Shown here in pieces: positions 16,995 to 24,399 of a stretch of 42,176 nt of DNA. Origin of the DNA: Clostridia bacterium (lineage in GTDB: Bacteria > Bacillota > Clostridia > Oscillospirales > Acutalibacteraceae); the NCBI GenBank assembly GCA_017432485.1, contig JAFRJB010000050.1, positions 1 to 42,176 on the forward strand, read 5' to 3'. The stretch's first letter is position 1. Each line of letters starts with the position of its first letter. The notes under the pieces are model-generated. The model saw only the letters and a list, made by a program, of their open reading frames with translations, ran no database searches and was not told the origin of the DNA. Made by a program: the position numbers and the translations under genes.

Positions 16995-18133
16995 TATTCT
17001 TCATCTCCCTTCTCATACTCTTCATAGGCATTTTGAAACAGCTCGAGTTTGTGCTCGTCAGGCGCTGCATTCATCTGCTCTATGCAGAACTGTTTAAAGA
17101 TTTCTTCCGGATTGCTTTCAAGTTTCTCAAGATCTTCTATCGAAAGGCTGATATTTGAATCTCCGTCATCATATTCATTGCCTTTGAATTCGGTCGCGTT
17201 GGGGTAAATATCTCTGAGCATTTCAAGCATTTCCAGCCCGAGGCACGAATCGGTTATTTCCAGCCTTAAATATGCATTTTTAATCTCATTAGGGTAATCG
17301 GCTTTGAGTATTTCGTCAAAAGTTCCTCTGAGCGTTTTTCTCAGATGAAGCTGCGGCAGCGGTAACTGCGAAACAGCCATATTGTCTGTATCGATAACGG
17401 TAACGCTTTTTACCTGATCTTCTTCCTTACCAAAGGCATACGGCATCGGTGTACCGCAGTACCTTGCATTGGGCGCAATGTCTTGAGGCTTGTGGATATG
17501 CCCCAGTGCTACATAATCAAACCCCTCAAAAACCTTGGCGCTTACTGCCGAAGCGAAGCCTACCTCTGCCGAGCGGTCACTTGTGGAGGTTTCTGCACCA
17601 ACTATAAAGGCATGTGAAAGCGCAATATGCTTCATGCCGCTTTTAAACTGCTCTTTCGCTTTGTTAACGATGTATTCATACGCATCTGTGAGCGACTTAA
17701 TACTCTGAGCATCATCGGGGAAGAGGGTCTTCACCTTATCGGAAGTGAACCACGGGAAGAAGAATACCTGCGTATTCTCCAGCTCAACGCAGTCAATGCT
17801 CTCGGACAATGCGCCCGCGATGTATAAGCCGCTGTTTTTCAGCAACTCACTGTTTGTGGCAAGCCTGACAGCGCTGTCGTGATTGCCCGCCACCATCAGC
17901 ACCTTTACACCGAGCTCGCCTGCAATTCTGTTCATTGCGTAATCATAGAGTTTTATCGCTTCGGGCGAAGCAATAGACCGGTCATATATATCCCCGGCAA
18001 TTAACACGGCGGAAATTTCCTCGTGAACAATGATATCGCAAATTGCATCAATAAAGTATTGCTGGTCCTCAAACATCGGGCGGTTGACATTCAGTCGACC
18101 CAGATGCCAGTCGGAAGTATGCAGTATTTTCAT
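16994..18133 (-). CDS. sbcD: Exonuclease SbcCD, subunit SbcD (Mre11-like)
   Basis: SbcD is the Mn2+-dependent nuclease subunit. The metallophosphoesterase motifs are in order: TSDWHLG (6-12), AGDIYDRS (about 46-53), VAGNHDS (about 80-86), SHAF (about 170) and LGHIHKPQ (about 212-219). A SbcD C-terminal capping region follows. The 379-aa length is normal. Start ATG at 18133 has an AGGTGGTG site. It lies first in the sbcD-sbcC operon, with its own promoter at 18164-18192. Confidence 0.97.
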   Translation of the reverse strand: MKILHTSDWHLGRLNVNRPMFEDQQYFIDAICDIIVHEEISAVLIAGDIYDRSIASPEAIKLYDYAMNRIAGELGVKVLMVAGNHDSAVRLATNSELLKNSGLYIAGALSESIDCVELENTQVFFFPWFTSDKVKTLFPDDAQSIKSLTDAYEYIVNKAKEQFKSGMKHIALSHAFIVGAETSTSDRSAEVGFASAVSAKVFEGFDYVALGHIHKPQDIAPNARYCGTPMPYAFGKEEDQVKSVTVIDTDNMAVSQLPLPQLHLRKTLRGTFDEILKADYPNEIKNAYLRLEITDSCLGLEMLEMLRDIYPNATEFKGNEYDDGDSNISLSIEDLEKLESNPEEIFKQFCIEQMNAAPDEHKLELFQNAYEEYEKGDEE

Positions 18134-18163
18134 TAAGACACCACCTGTAAAAAAACTGCATTT

Positions 18164-18192
18164 ATTATATCACATAATACTATAAAAGACAA
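18164..18192 (-). promoter_or_regulatory. Promoter for sbcDC
   Basis: Minus strand TTGTCT (18187-18192) and TATAAT (18164-18169) with a 17-base spacer, about 30 bases ahead of the sbcD start. Confidence 0.75.
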
Positions 18193-18295
18193 CGAATAAG
18201 ATATCGTTAACTCTTGAGGTAAACAGTAATAAAACCGTAAAAAAATAAATCGCCAAAACAAGTGAGCAAAATACTAAAAACGGTATTTTGCTCTA

Positions 18296-18324
18296 TTGAA
18301 ATATGTGCTCTTTTTTGCTATACT
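18296..18324 (+). promoter_or_regulatory. Promoter in a gene-less stretch
   Basis: Plus strand TTGAAA (18296-18301) and TATACT (18319-18324), 17-base spacer. No open reading frame lies downstream on this strand before the terminators at 18541 and 18585. Confidence 0.6.
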
Positions 18325-18330
18325 GTAGCC

Positions 18331-18445
18331 ACAGTTACAGGAGATGCTTGAAATTCACTTGAGCACCACCGGTAGTCGAGAAACAAGTAGATAAGGTAAC
18401 AATATAGCAGCTGTTTCGCCGCGAGCAGCAGCTATAGGTTTTCCT
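18331..18445 (+). ncRNA. Candidate small RNA, family not recognised
   Basis: Starting just after the 18296 promoter, the segment contains a GTTAC/GTAAC pairing (18334-18338 with 18396-18400) that could enclose a first domain. A symmetrical hairpin follows at 18403-18436 (TATAGC-A-GCTG, 12-base loop, CAGC-A-GCTATA), then GGTTTTCC. I found no match to SRP, RNase P, 6S, T-box or common riboswitch signatures that I know. Transcription may instead run on to the terminator at 18541. Confidence 0.4.
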
Positions 18446-18540
18446 CTTGTAGTATTTATTAAATTCCTTTCTTTGTACAATTCATTTTGTAAACTTCCTT
18501 TCTTAATTTTCTAATTTTACACCACCTCTCTTACATAAAT
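18446..18540. other. Pyrimidine-rich gene-less stretch
   Basis: T/C-rich on the plus strand (repeated CCTTTCTT), no supported gene or promoter. On the minus strand a few purine-rich RBS-like sites precede only an 8-codon frame. Confidence 0.4.
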
Positions 18541-18576
18541 AAAAGTCACCTGCGGCGGGTGGCTTTTATTGCTTTT
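18541..18576 (+). terminator. Plus-strand terminator, copy 2 of a duplicated element
   Basis: Stem arms 18541-18550 and 18558-18567 and the loop are identical to those at 12830-12856; the tail is ATTGCTTTTG. It is the likely end of any transcript from the 18296 promoter. Confidence 0.75.
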
Positions 18577-18584
18577 GTATAACG

Positions 18585-18630
18585 AAACCCCGAGGGCGGT
18601 CGGTGACCGCCCTCGGGGTTTTTTGTTTTT
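18585..18630. terminator. Strong 17-bp-stem terminator after the EAL gene
   Basis: Perfect 17-bp inverted repeat (18585-18601, 18605-18621) with a 3-base loop and T-rich tail on the plus strand. It serves the minus-strand phosphodiesterase gene and insulates from the left. Confidence 0.9.
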
Positions 18631-18632
18631 GG

Positions 18633-21551
18633 TTAGTTTTCTCCCTTTTGGTTTTCTTCGAAAAATCTCTTGGCAAAGTCTTCTGCGGGGAGCGGGCGAG
18701 AGAAGTAATAGCCCTGCACCAGCGAGAAGCCCATGCTCTTGAGCAGCTCTAACTGCGACTGTGTTTCCACACCTTCGGCAATCACAGGCAGTTTCAAGGT
18801 CTTGGCGATATCCATAATGACTGTGACCATTTGCCGATTCTTTTCATCATAGTCGATGTCGCGAATAAACTGCATATCCATCTTCAGCGCATCAATCGGC
18901 ATAGAGGAAAGCATACTCAGTGAGGAGTATCCGGTGCCGAAGTCATCCATTTCCACCTGGAAGCCTTTTTGGCGCAGGCTTTCCACCACTTCAATTACCT
19001 GGTCGGCGCTTTCGGTATAAGCGGACTCGGTAATCTCAAGTTTAAAGGATTGGTGGTCTAAATGGTTTTCGCTTAAGATGTTTTCAAGTGTTTGCTCAAG
19101 CTGCGGGTCAAATACATCTACGCGCGAGATGTTGACGGAAACGGGGAGGGTAATGCCGTAGGTTTCTTTCCACTCGGCAACCTGCCGCGCCGCCTGTGAC
19201 CACACATATTTATCTAACAGACCGATTTGCCCGTTTCTTTCAAAGAGCGGAATAAAGTCGCCCGGGGAAACGACGCCAAGCTCCGGATGATTCCAGCGCA
19301 CCAATGCTTCGGTGCTGTAGAGCTGCGGCGGGTCAACTTTGATATTGTATTTCGGTTGGTAGAAGATTTCAAACTCTTTTGTTTCCAGCGCGTGGCGGAA
19401 GTCATTGATTAAGCGCTGCTCAAAGCTCTCGCGCTCGCTGACGCGCTCATCATAAATAATCAAGTGCTCTTTGTAGTGCCCGCGCGCCATATTACACGCT
19501 GTGCGGGCGCGGTCAAACAGTGCCTCTAAATCCATATTCTCCTGCCAGGGCATCACACCCATGCGCAGGCGCAGGTTGAGGTTTGAGGCAATACCGTCAA
19601 GCACGGTTTGCAGGTGGTCGAAAATCTGCTTGTAGTCTTCGCAGGGGCGGCAGTAGATATTGAACCTGTCCGCTTCAAAGCGCCCGGCAATACCGCCCTT
19701 TTCTTGAGATATGTCGCGAATTTCATTGCCGAGCACGCGCAGCACCTGGTCACCCAGCTTTCTGCCGTGGATTTCATTGATAGAGTGGAATTGCTCTAAG
19801 TTCAAGACAATGGCATCCATCGGGTTGTGGGGGTGCTCGCGATACAGGCGGTTGGCGTATTGGAAGAAATACTTGCGGGTGTAAAGCCCGGTCAAGTCAT
19901 CGGTTTCCGTTGCCTGAATAAGCTTTTTCGCTTTTTTGACTGCGCGCATATTTTGCAGCAGCAGTGCCAAGAAGACTAAAAAGATCAGCAGAGCGATAAT
20001 CATCACAATGCCAAGGTGGTCTTCGAGAAAATCGGAAAAGGTCATTTTTGCTTCCTCGGTCAGGTTTTGAGAGAGCGAAGCGTTTATGGCGGAATCCGGC
20101 ACCATGCTGATAACTTTAGAGAGAATGGAATAGAGCGTGGTTTGCCCTTTTTCCACCGCAAAGCAATATTCTAACTCTACACCGATAGAAAACGTAGTCA
20201 GGCGGTTCTTTTCGCAAAGCCTTGCAATGTTGTTGTAGCGGTAGTTGCTGATAATTAAGCAGTCCGCCTTGCCTTTGGCAACGGCATTGATGCAGTCTTC
20301 CGAAGTCGAAAAATAGGCTTTCTCCCAGTCAGGGTAATGCGCGGCAAGAAAGGCTTCGTAATTCACATTGCCTTCATTGACCGCGACAACAACCTTTTTG
20401 TCTTTTTCAAAAATATTCGGGTCTTTGGCGCGCACAACGGCATACATCTCCGTATCTAAAAGAGAGGGCGTCATAACAATGCCGCGCGTTTCCGCTTCAT
20501 ACGCACTCAGGTTGGCGGGGAACATACAGTCAATTTTGCCGAGCTCGAGCGCTTTCATCGCTTCCTCGGCAGTGGGGTAGGCGATCGCTTCAAGCTCGAT
20601 GTGAGCGTTGGAGAAATAATCGTCTGCCAATTTCAAATAGTCACCGAGAACGCCGACAAGCTCGCCGCTCTTTTTATCTTTAGCGCAGAACGCCAGGTAA
20701 TTATCTTGGTAGCCGATGCGGATTTTGCCGTGGCTTTTGAGCCACTCGGTTTCTTTGGAGGAAAGGTAGGCATTAGCACCGGATTTGCGGATGTATTTTT
20801 CATACATCTGCAGGTTGTAGTAGCGGTTTTCATCTTGAATTTTGCTCATCGCATCATTCAATTCTTCGAGCAAATCGGGGCGGGTCTTTGAGACAGCAAA
20901 ATAGTAGTCGGAAGAACCGATTTTATACACCGGCACGGCGCGCGAGGGGTCTACAAAGGAGTCAACCGTGATATAGGCATCAAGAGCGCCGCTTTCAAGC
21001 ATTTGCAAAGACTCTTCTTCGGAGCAGGAAAGCTCTATGACATCGGGTTGCACTTTATTTTCTTTTGCCCAATCGGCATAAAACTGCGCCTGAATACTGT
21101 CGCGGTTGACACCGACTTTTTTGCCGACCAGTGTGGAAGGGTCGGTCGCGGAAATTTCCTCATTGCCAGGGGCGGTGAAGAGGTAATATTCCTCAGTACC
21201 CATCGGCAGCGAAGCAAAGGACATATACGCTTCGCGCTCCGGTGTATAGGAAACATCACTCATTAAATCAATTTTGCCGGTTTTGAGCATATCCAACAGG
21301 TCAGCCCAACTGCCTTGCACATACTCATAGCTCCAGCCGTTGTAGGCGGAGAGCTTGACTTGGTATTCATAGGCATAGCCGGTGCGCTTACCGTTTTCAT
21401 CGACTGTATTGTAGGTGGCGTCATACCAGCCGACGCGCACAATCTTTTTGCGGCTTCCTTCTGCGCCGACAGGCAGCACCACCGCACTCACAAGCAGCGA
21501 GAGCAGCACAAGTAATGATAATATTTGAATCAGGTGTCGTTTTTTGGGCAC
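18633..21551 (-). CDS. Membrane c-di-GMP phosphodiesterase: two SBP_bac_3 sensors, degenerate GGDEF, EAL
   Basis: I place the start at the GTG at 21551, 7 bases after GGAGGT; it begins MPKKRHLIQIL and gives a clean signal peptide. A longer frame from 21611 would put odd residues before it. Two extracellular solute-binding (family 3) domains span about 35-255 and 270-490, then one membrane segment (about 512-535). A GGDEF domain (about 548-700) has FEADRF near 624 in place of GGDEF, so diguanylate cyclase activity is unlikely. The EAL domain (about 715-955) keeps EALVRW (747), EITES (837), DDFGTGYSS (866) and EGVET (925), so c-di-GMP hydrolysis is likely. It probably lowers c-di-GMP in response to an amino-acid-like ligand. 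Transcribed alone from 21661-21689. Confidence 0.93.
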   Translation of the reverse strand: MPKKRHLIQILSLLVLLSLLVSAVVLPVGAEGSRKKIVRVGWYDATYNTVDENGKRTGYAYEYQVKLSAYNGWSYEYVQGSWADLLDMLKTGKIDLMSDVSYTPEREAYMSFASLPMGTEEYYLFTAPGNEEISATDPSTLVGKKVGVNRDSIQAQFYADWAKENKVQPDVIELSCSEEESLQMLESGALDAYITVDSFVDPSRAVPVYKIGSSDYYFAVSKTRPDLLEELNDAMSKIQDENRYYNLQMYEKYIRKSGANAYLSSKETEWLKSHGKIRIGYQDNYLAFCAKDKKSGELVGVLGDYLKLADDYFSNAHIELEAIAYPTAEEAMKALELGKIDCMFPANLSAYEAETRGIVMTPSLLDTEMYAVVRAKDPNIFEKDKKVVVAVNEGNVNYEAFLAAHYPDWEKAYFSTSEDCINAVAKGKADCLIISNYRYNNIARLCEKNRLTTFSIGVELEYCFAVEKGQTTLYSILSKVISMVPDSAINASLSQNLTEEAKMTFSDFLEDHLGIVMIIALLIFLVFLALLLQNMRAVKKAKKLIQATETDDLTGLYTRKYFFQYANRLYREHPHNPMDAIVLNLEQFHSINEIHGRKLGDQVLRVLGNEIRDISQEKGGIAGRFEADRFNIYCRPCEDYKQIFDHLQTVLDGIASNLNLRLRMGVMPWQENMDLEALFDRARTACNMARGHYKEHLIIYDERVSERESFEQRLINDFRHALETKEFEIFYQPKYNIKVDPPQLYSTEALVRWNHPELGVVSPGDFIPLFERNGQIGLLDKYVWSQAARQVAEWKETYGITLPVSVNISRVDVFDPQLEQTLENILSENHLDHQSFKLEITESAYTESADQVIEVVESLRQKGFQVEMDDFGTGYSSLSMLSSMPIDALKMDMQFIRDIDYDEKNRQMVTVIMDIAKTLKLPVIAEGVETQSQLELLKSMGFSLVQGYYFSRPLPAEDFAKRFFEENQKGEN

Positions 21552-21571
21552 TTGCTTCACCTCCGTGGGGG

Positions 21572-21587
21572 ATTTGCCGGGGCAAAT
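21572..21587 (-). promoter_or_regulatory. Small hairpin in the leader of the EAL gene
   Basis: ATTTGC-CCGG-type loop-GCAAAT, just upstream of the GGAGGT site, in a leader of about 100 bases. It could affect access to the ribosome binding site. The leader lacks the conserved blocks of c-di-GMP-I riboswitches. Confidence 0.3.
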
Positions 21588-21660
21588 TAGCAAAAATGAA
21601 TTGATTTTCAATCACATTTTAAGCTAATTTAATAAATGTTAAAAACAAAATATTTAGAAT

Positions 21661-21689
21661 ATTGTACCATTTATACAAAAATCTGTCAA
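21661..21689 (-). promoter_or_regulatory. Strong promoter for the EAL/GGDEF gene
   Basis: Minus strand TTGACA (21684-21689), TACAAT (21661-21666), 17-base spacer. Expected start near 21654. Confidence 0.85.
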
Positions 21690-21777
21690 CAATTACTTTG
21701 ATATTTGGGCGGTATAGACTTTTTTCGCCGGAGGTAGTAAAATGTAACTATTACAGTTAGCTAATGAAAGGAAAACA

Positions 21778-22203
21778 ATGGTTATTGCAGTCAGTGCCTG
21801 CCTGTTGGGAGAAAATTGCAAATATAACGGCGGGAATAATTACAGCGCGGCGTTAGCCGATTTTTTGCAGGGGCATGAGGTGCTCCCGCTTTGCCCGGAG
21901 GTGCTGGGCGGTCTGCCCGTACCGCGAGAGCCGGCGGAGATAGTCGGCGGCGTGGTGCGCCTGCGCGACGGCAGCTCGGTAGATGCGGCGTTTCGCACCG
22001 GTGCCGCCTTGGCGCTGGAAAAGGTTAAAGCCGCGGGCGCCGAGCTTGTGGTTTTACAGTCGCGCAGCCCTTCTTGCGGGATCGGCACAATTTATGACGG
22101 CAGCTTTAGCGGCAAACTGACCGCGGGCGACGGTGTCTTCGCCGCGCTGTTGAAAGAAAACGGCATTGCCGTGAAAGATGTTTCGGAACTGAAACAGCTT
22201 TAA
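21778..22203 (+). CDS. DUF523 family protein (YbbK-like)
   Basis: The 141-aa protein matches DUF523: an N-terminal VSACLLGENCKYNGGNN, then LCPEVLGGLPVPREPAEI, and SRSPSCGIGTIYDGSFSGK. The conserved Cys residues (C8, C14, a central CPE, and SPSCG) suggest a metal or thiol site. Function has not been settled to my knowledge. The full family length is present. The ATG at 21778 has GAAAGGAAA upstream. It is divergent from the EAL gene and followed by a repeat-rich spacer without a clear terminator. Confidence 0.93.
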   Translation: MVIAVSACLLGENCKYNGGNNYSAALADFLQGHEVLPLCPEVLGGLPVPREPAEIVGGVVRLRDGSSVDAAFRTGAALALEKVKAAGAELVVLQSRSPSCGIGTIYDGSFSGKLTAGDGVFAALLKENGIAVKDVSELKQL

Positions 22204-22250
22204 CAATGAGGAATGAGGAGTGAGGAATGAGGAATTCATGGCGACACATT
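22204..22250. repeat. Degenerate GAATGAG tandem repeat
   Basis: Directly after the DUF523 stop, AATGAGG / AATGAGG / AGTGAGG / AATGAGG / AATTC occur head to tail. A second short run (GACAATGAGG, AAAGAGG, AATGAGG, AATGG) is at 22382-22410. Confidence 0.7.
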
Positions 22251-22265
22251 CGCGCTTGATTAGAA

Positions 22266-22385
22266 AGATTCCTCGACTTTGCTCGGAATGACAGACTTAT
22301 TGTCATCTTGAGCGAAGCGAAAGATCTCATAGAAAGCACAAGGTGTAAAAACCGGGAGATTCTTCGGCAGAGCCTCAGAATGACA
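22266..22385. repeat. Three copies of an AGATTCYTCG...GAATGACA repeat, two inverted
   Basis: Copy A 22266-22293, copy B 22301-22327 (reverse orientation, so A and B can form a large imperfect hairpin) and copy C 22357-22385. The type, ending in GATGACA/GAATGACA, is a widely scattered intergenic repeat in gut bacteria as far as I recall. Confidence 0.7.
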
Positions 22386-22410
22386 ATGAGGAAAGAGGAA
22401 TGAGGAATGG

Positions 22411-22513
22411 CGGCGCTTTGCGCCGGTCGATATGTGCTGCGCACTCGATATATTGCTAATGCAATTCGATATAATTTGCAATAGCAAATTTCGATATGTT
22501 TGCTAAAGCAAAC
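22411..22513. repeat. Array of five small palindromes separated by TCGATAT
   Basis: Perfect stem-loops at 22411-22425 (CGGCGC/GCGCCG), 22434-22444 (GTGC/GCAC), 22452-22465 (ATTGC/GCAAT), 22473-22490 (AATTTGC/GCAAATT) and 22498-22513 (GTTTGC/GCAAAC). TCGATAT occurs at 22427, 22445, 22466 and 22491, between successive stem-loops. Stem sequences differ, spacer is constant. Confidence 0.85.
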
Positions 22514-22561
22514 GAGAAAGCAAAAATATTTGCGATTGATTCGTTTTAAATGAGGAAGATT

Positions 22562-22918
22562 ATGGATAATAAGAAATATTCCCAAGAGGTCAGAGAACGG
22601 TGGGGCGATACGCAGGCGTATGCCGAGTATGCCGCCAAAGCCGACCACAATACCGCTCAAGCCGCAGCCGGGTTAGATGCCATTATGGGCGCGTTTGCTG
22701 CCTGCAAACAAAGCGGCGCGCAGCCGCAGGCGGAGCAGGCGCAGGCACTGGTAGACAAGCTGCAGGCTTACATCACCGCGCACTATTACCGCTGCACGGA
22801 TGAAATCCTGGCGGGGCTTGGCAAAATGTATGTGGCAGATGAGCGCTTTCGCGAAAACATTGACAAGCACGGTGAGGGTACGGCAGAATTTATTAAAACT
22901 GCGATAAATTGCAGATAA
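22562..22918 (+). CDS. Stand-alone TipAS-domain protein
   Basis: The protein is a single TipAS antibiotic-binding domain: ERWGDTQAYAEY near the start and YYRCTDEILAGLGKMYVADERFRENIDKHGEGTAEFIKTAI at the C-terminal half. In TipA-type regulators this all-helical domain binds thiopeptide antibiotics and sits behind a MerR DNA-binding domain. Here there is no DNA-binding part; at 118 aa the protein is just the ligand-binding fold, and drug sequestration is a known role of such forms. The ATG at 22562 follows GAGG by 6 bases; an ATG at 22550 is an alternative. It is followed by a terminator and so is monocistronic. Confidence 0.88.
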   Translation: MDNKKYSQEVRERWGDTQAYAEYAAKADHNTAQAAAGLDAIMGAFAACKQSGAQPQAEQAQALVDKLQAYITAHYYRCTDEILAGLGKMYVADERFRENIDKHGEGTAEFIKTAINCR

Positions 22919-22936
22919 GCAAGCATAAAAACGAAC

Positions 22937-22979
22937 AAAAAGCAGGTGAAAAGTATTTTTACTTTACACCTGCTTTTTT
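22937..22979 (+). terminator. Terminator after the TipAS gene
   Basis: AAAAAGCAGGTG (22937-22948) pairs with CACCTGCTTTTT (22967-22978); the inner arms continue to pair partly, and a T run ends it. Confidence 0.85.
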
Positions 22980-23010
22980 GCGATAAAAAATGATATTTGT
23001 CAATTTTTTA

Positions 23011-23039
23011 TTGAAAAGAGCATAACAGGAGATTATAAT
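23011..23039 (+). promoter_or_regulatory. Promoter for the HAD phosphatase gene
   Basis: TTGAAA (23011-23016), TATAAT (23034-23039), 17-base spacer, about 80 bases before the ATG at 23117. Confidence 0.8.
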
Positions 23040-23116
23040 ATTTACAAGAGTATGCGGCGCGACAAAGCGTTTTGTTTTGTGGGCTACATACTAAGTATTA
23101 TTCTCGAGGTGATTTG

Positions 23117-24244
23117 ATGAGCGAACAACAAAAAGCAGGCAAGGGATGGAAAATACTATCCGCCGTGTTGGCAGTGGCACTCGTTGCCATGACTTGCCTT
23201 TACTTCCTGGCACCGTTTTCCAAAACAAAGCCGGATGACAGCACAAGCACTACCGCGCAGGCAACCGAAAAGCCTGCCGAGGCGGATGCCCTCTCTCTGT
23301 GGACAGACAGCGCACCGCTGAAAAAAGAGTTGACCGAGTACATAAAAGCGGTCACAACCGAGGGTTCTAAAGATTTTATCCCGGTAGAAAAGCGCATCGC
23401 AGTGTTTGATATGGACGGTACGCTTTGCTGCGAAACCGACCCGGGCTACTTTGACCACAAGCTCCTTTACTACCGCGTGATGGAAGACCCGAACTACAAG
23501 GATAAGGCGAGCGAAGAAGAAAAAGCAACAGCCGCCGAAATTAAAACCTACTTTGAAACCGGCGAATACCCGGAGGGGTTGGATATTAAGCACGGCACTG
23601 CTGTGGCAACCGCTTTTAAAGGTATGACCACGGAAGAATTTGACAAGTATGTTAAAGACTACCGCGACACGCCGATGGAAAGCTACAACAACATGACCAA
23701 CGGGCAGGCTTTTTACAAGCCGATGTTACAGGTGGTGGACTACCTGCAGGCAAATGACTTTACGGTCTACATCATCAGCGGTACAGACCGCCTGATTACC
23801 CGCGGTTTGGCAGAAGGCATGGTGAACATTCCCCTGAGCCAGATGATTGGTTCCGATGAAAGCCTGGTTGCCAGCCACCAAGGGAACGAGGATGGGTTGG
23901 AATACACCTACACCAAAGATGACGAAGTTATCACCGGCGGTAAGTTTTTAATCAAAAACCTGAAGATGAACAAGGTCACTGCCATTGAGCAGGAAATCGG
24001 CGAACAACCGGTGCTCAGCTTCGGCAACAGTTCGGGCGATGAAGCGATGGCAAACTTTGTGCTTGATGATAACCCGTACAAGAGTGCGGCATTTATGCTT
24101 TGCTGTGATGATACCGAGCGCGAAAACGGTAACCTCAAAAAGGCTGAAAAAATGCTCACCAGTTGCAAGGAAAACGGCTACACCGCTGTTTCCATGAAGA
24201 ATGACTGGACCACGATTTACGGCGAAAATGTGACCAAGAAATAA
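23117..24244 (+). CDS. Membrane-anchored or secreted HAD-family phosphatase
   Basis: The start is the ATG at 23117 (MSEQQKAGKGW), with GAGGTG 6 bases upstream; a longer frame from 23072 has no site. A membrane/signal segment (about 13-33, SAVLAVALVAMTCLYFLAPF) is followed by a Ser/Thr/Asp linker, so the catalytic domain is outside. HAD motifs: FDMDGTL (Asp about 98 and 100), VYIISGT (motif II), and GNSSGDEAM (motif IV near 300). A large helical cap lies between motifs I and II. It probably removes phosphate from a small molecule outside the cell; substrate unknown. Alone between its own promoter and terminator. Confidence 0.88.
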   Translation: MSEQQKAGKGWKILSAVLAVALVAMTCLYFLAPFSKTKPDDSTSTTAQATEKPAEADALSLWTDSAPLKKELTEYIKAVTTEGSKDFIPVEKRIAVFDMDGTLCCETDPGYFDHKLLYYRVMEDPNYKDKASEEEKATAAEIKTYFETGEYPEGLDIKHGTAVATAFKGMTTEEFDKYVKDYRDTPMESYNNMTNGQAFYKPMLQVVDYLQANDFTVYIISGTDRLITRGLAEGMVNIPLSQMIGSDESLVASHQGNEDGLEYTYTKDDEVITGGKFLIKNLKMNKVTAIEQEIGEQPVLSFGNSSGDEAMANFVLDDNPYKSAAFMLCCDDTERENGNLKKAEKMLTSCKENGYTAVSMKNDWTTIYGENVTKK

Positions 24245-24263
24245 TATCTATTATTTTTATATG

Positions 24264-24296
24264 GTTTGGCAGGCGATATGTCTGCCAAACTTTTTT
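24264..24296 (+). terminator. Terminator after the HAD gene
   Basis: GTTTGGCAG (24264-24272) and CTGCCAAAC (24282-24290), 9-base loop, then six T. Confidence 0.9.
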
Positions 24297-24326
24297 GTTT
24301 GAGGCGTGAAAATCCGCCAATGTGTA

Positions 24327-24355
24327 TTGATAAAGCGATTAAAATAATATATAAT
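24327..24355 (+). promoter_or_regulatory. Promoter of the murD-addA operon
   Basis: TTGATA (24327-24332), TATAAT (24350-24355), 17-base spacer, about 45 bases before murD. Confidence 0.75.
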
Positions 24356-24399
24356 AAATATGATTATGATTTTTTATGGAAATTTAGGAGAACAACAGC

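Noticed and set aside
14346..18133. SbcCD as part of the defence island
   Set aside because: SbcCD is a common chromosomal repair pair with its own promoter, and nothing ties it to BREX beyond proximity.
18446..18540. 8-codon minus-strand peptide with RBS-like sites
   Set aside because: Too short and without supporting context.
21552..21654. c-di-GMP riboswitch ahead of the EAL gene
   Set aside because: The leader lacks the conserved aptamer blocks and is too short; only a 6-bp hairpin is seen.
22411..22513. CRISPR array
   Set aside because: Repeat unit is only 7 bases, spacers are palindromes, and no cas gene is present.
22106..22660. 184-aa minus-strand frame over the repeat region
   Set aside because: It crosses DUF523, the repeats and the TipAS start; composition reflects repeats, and no homologous pattern is visible.
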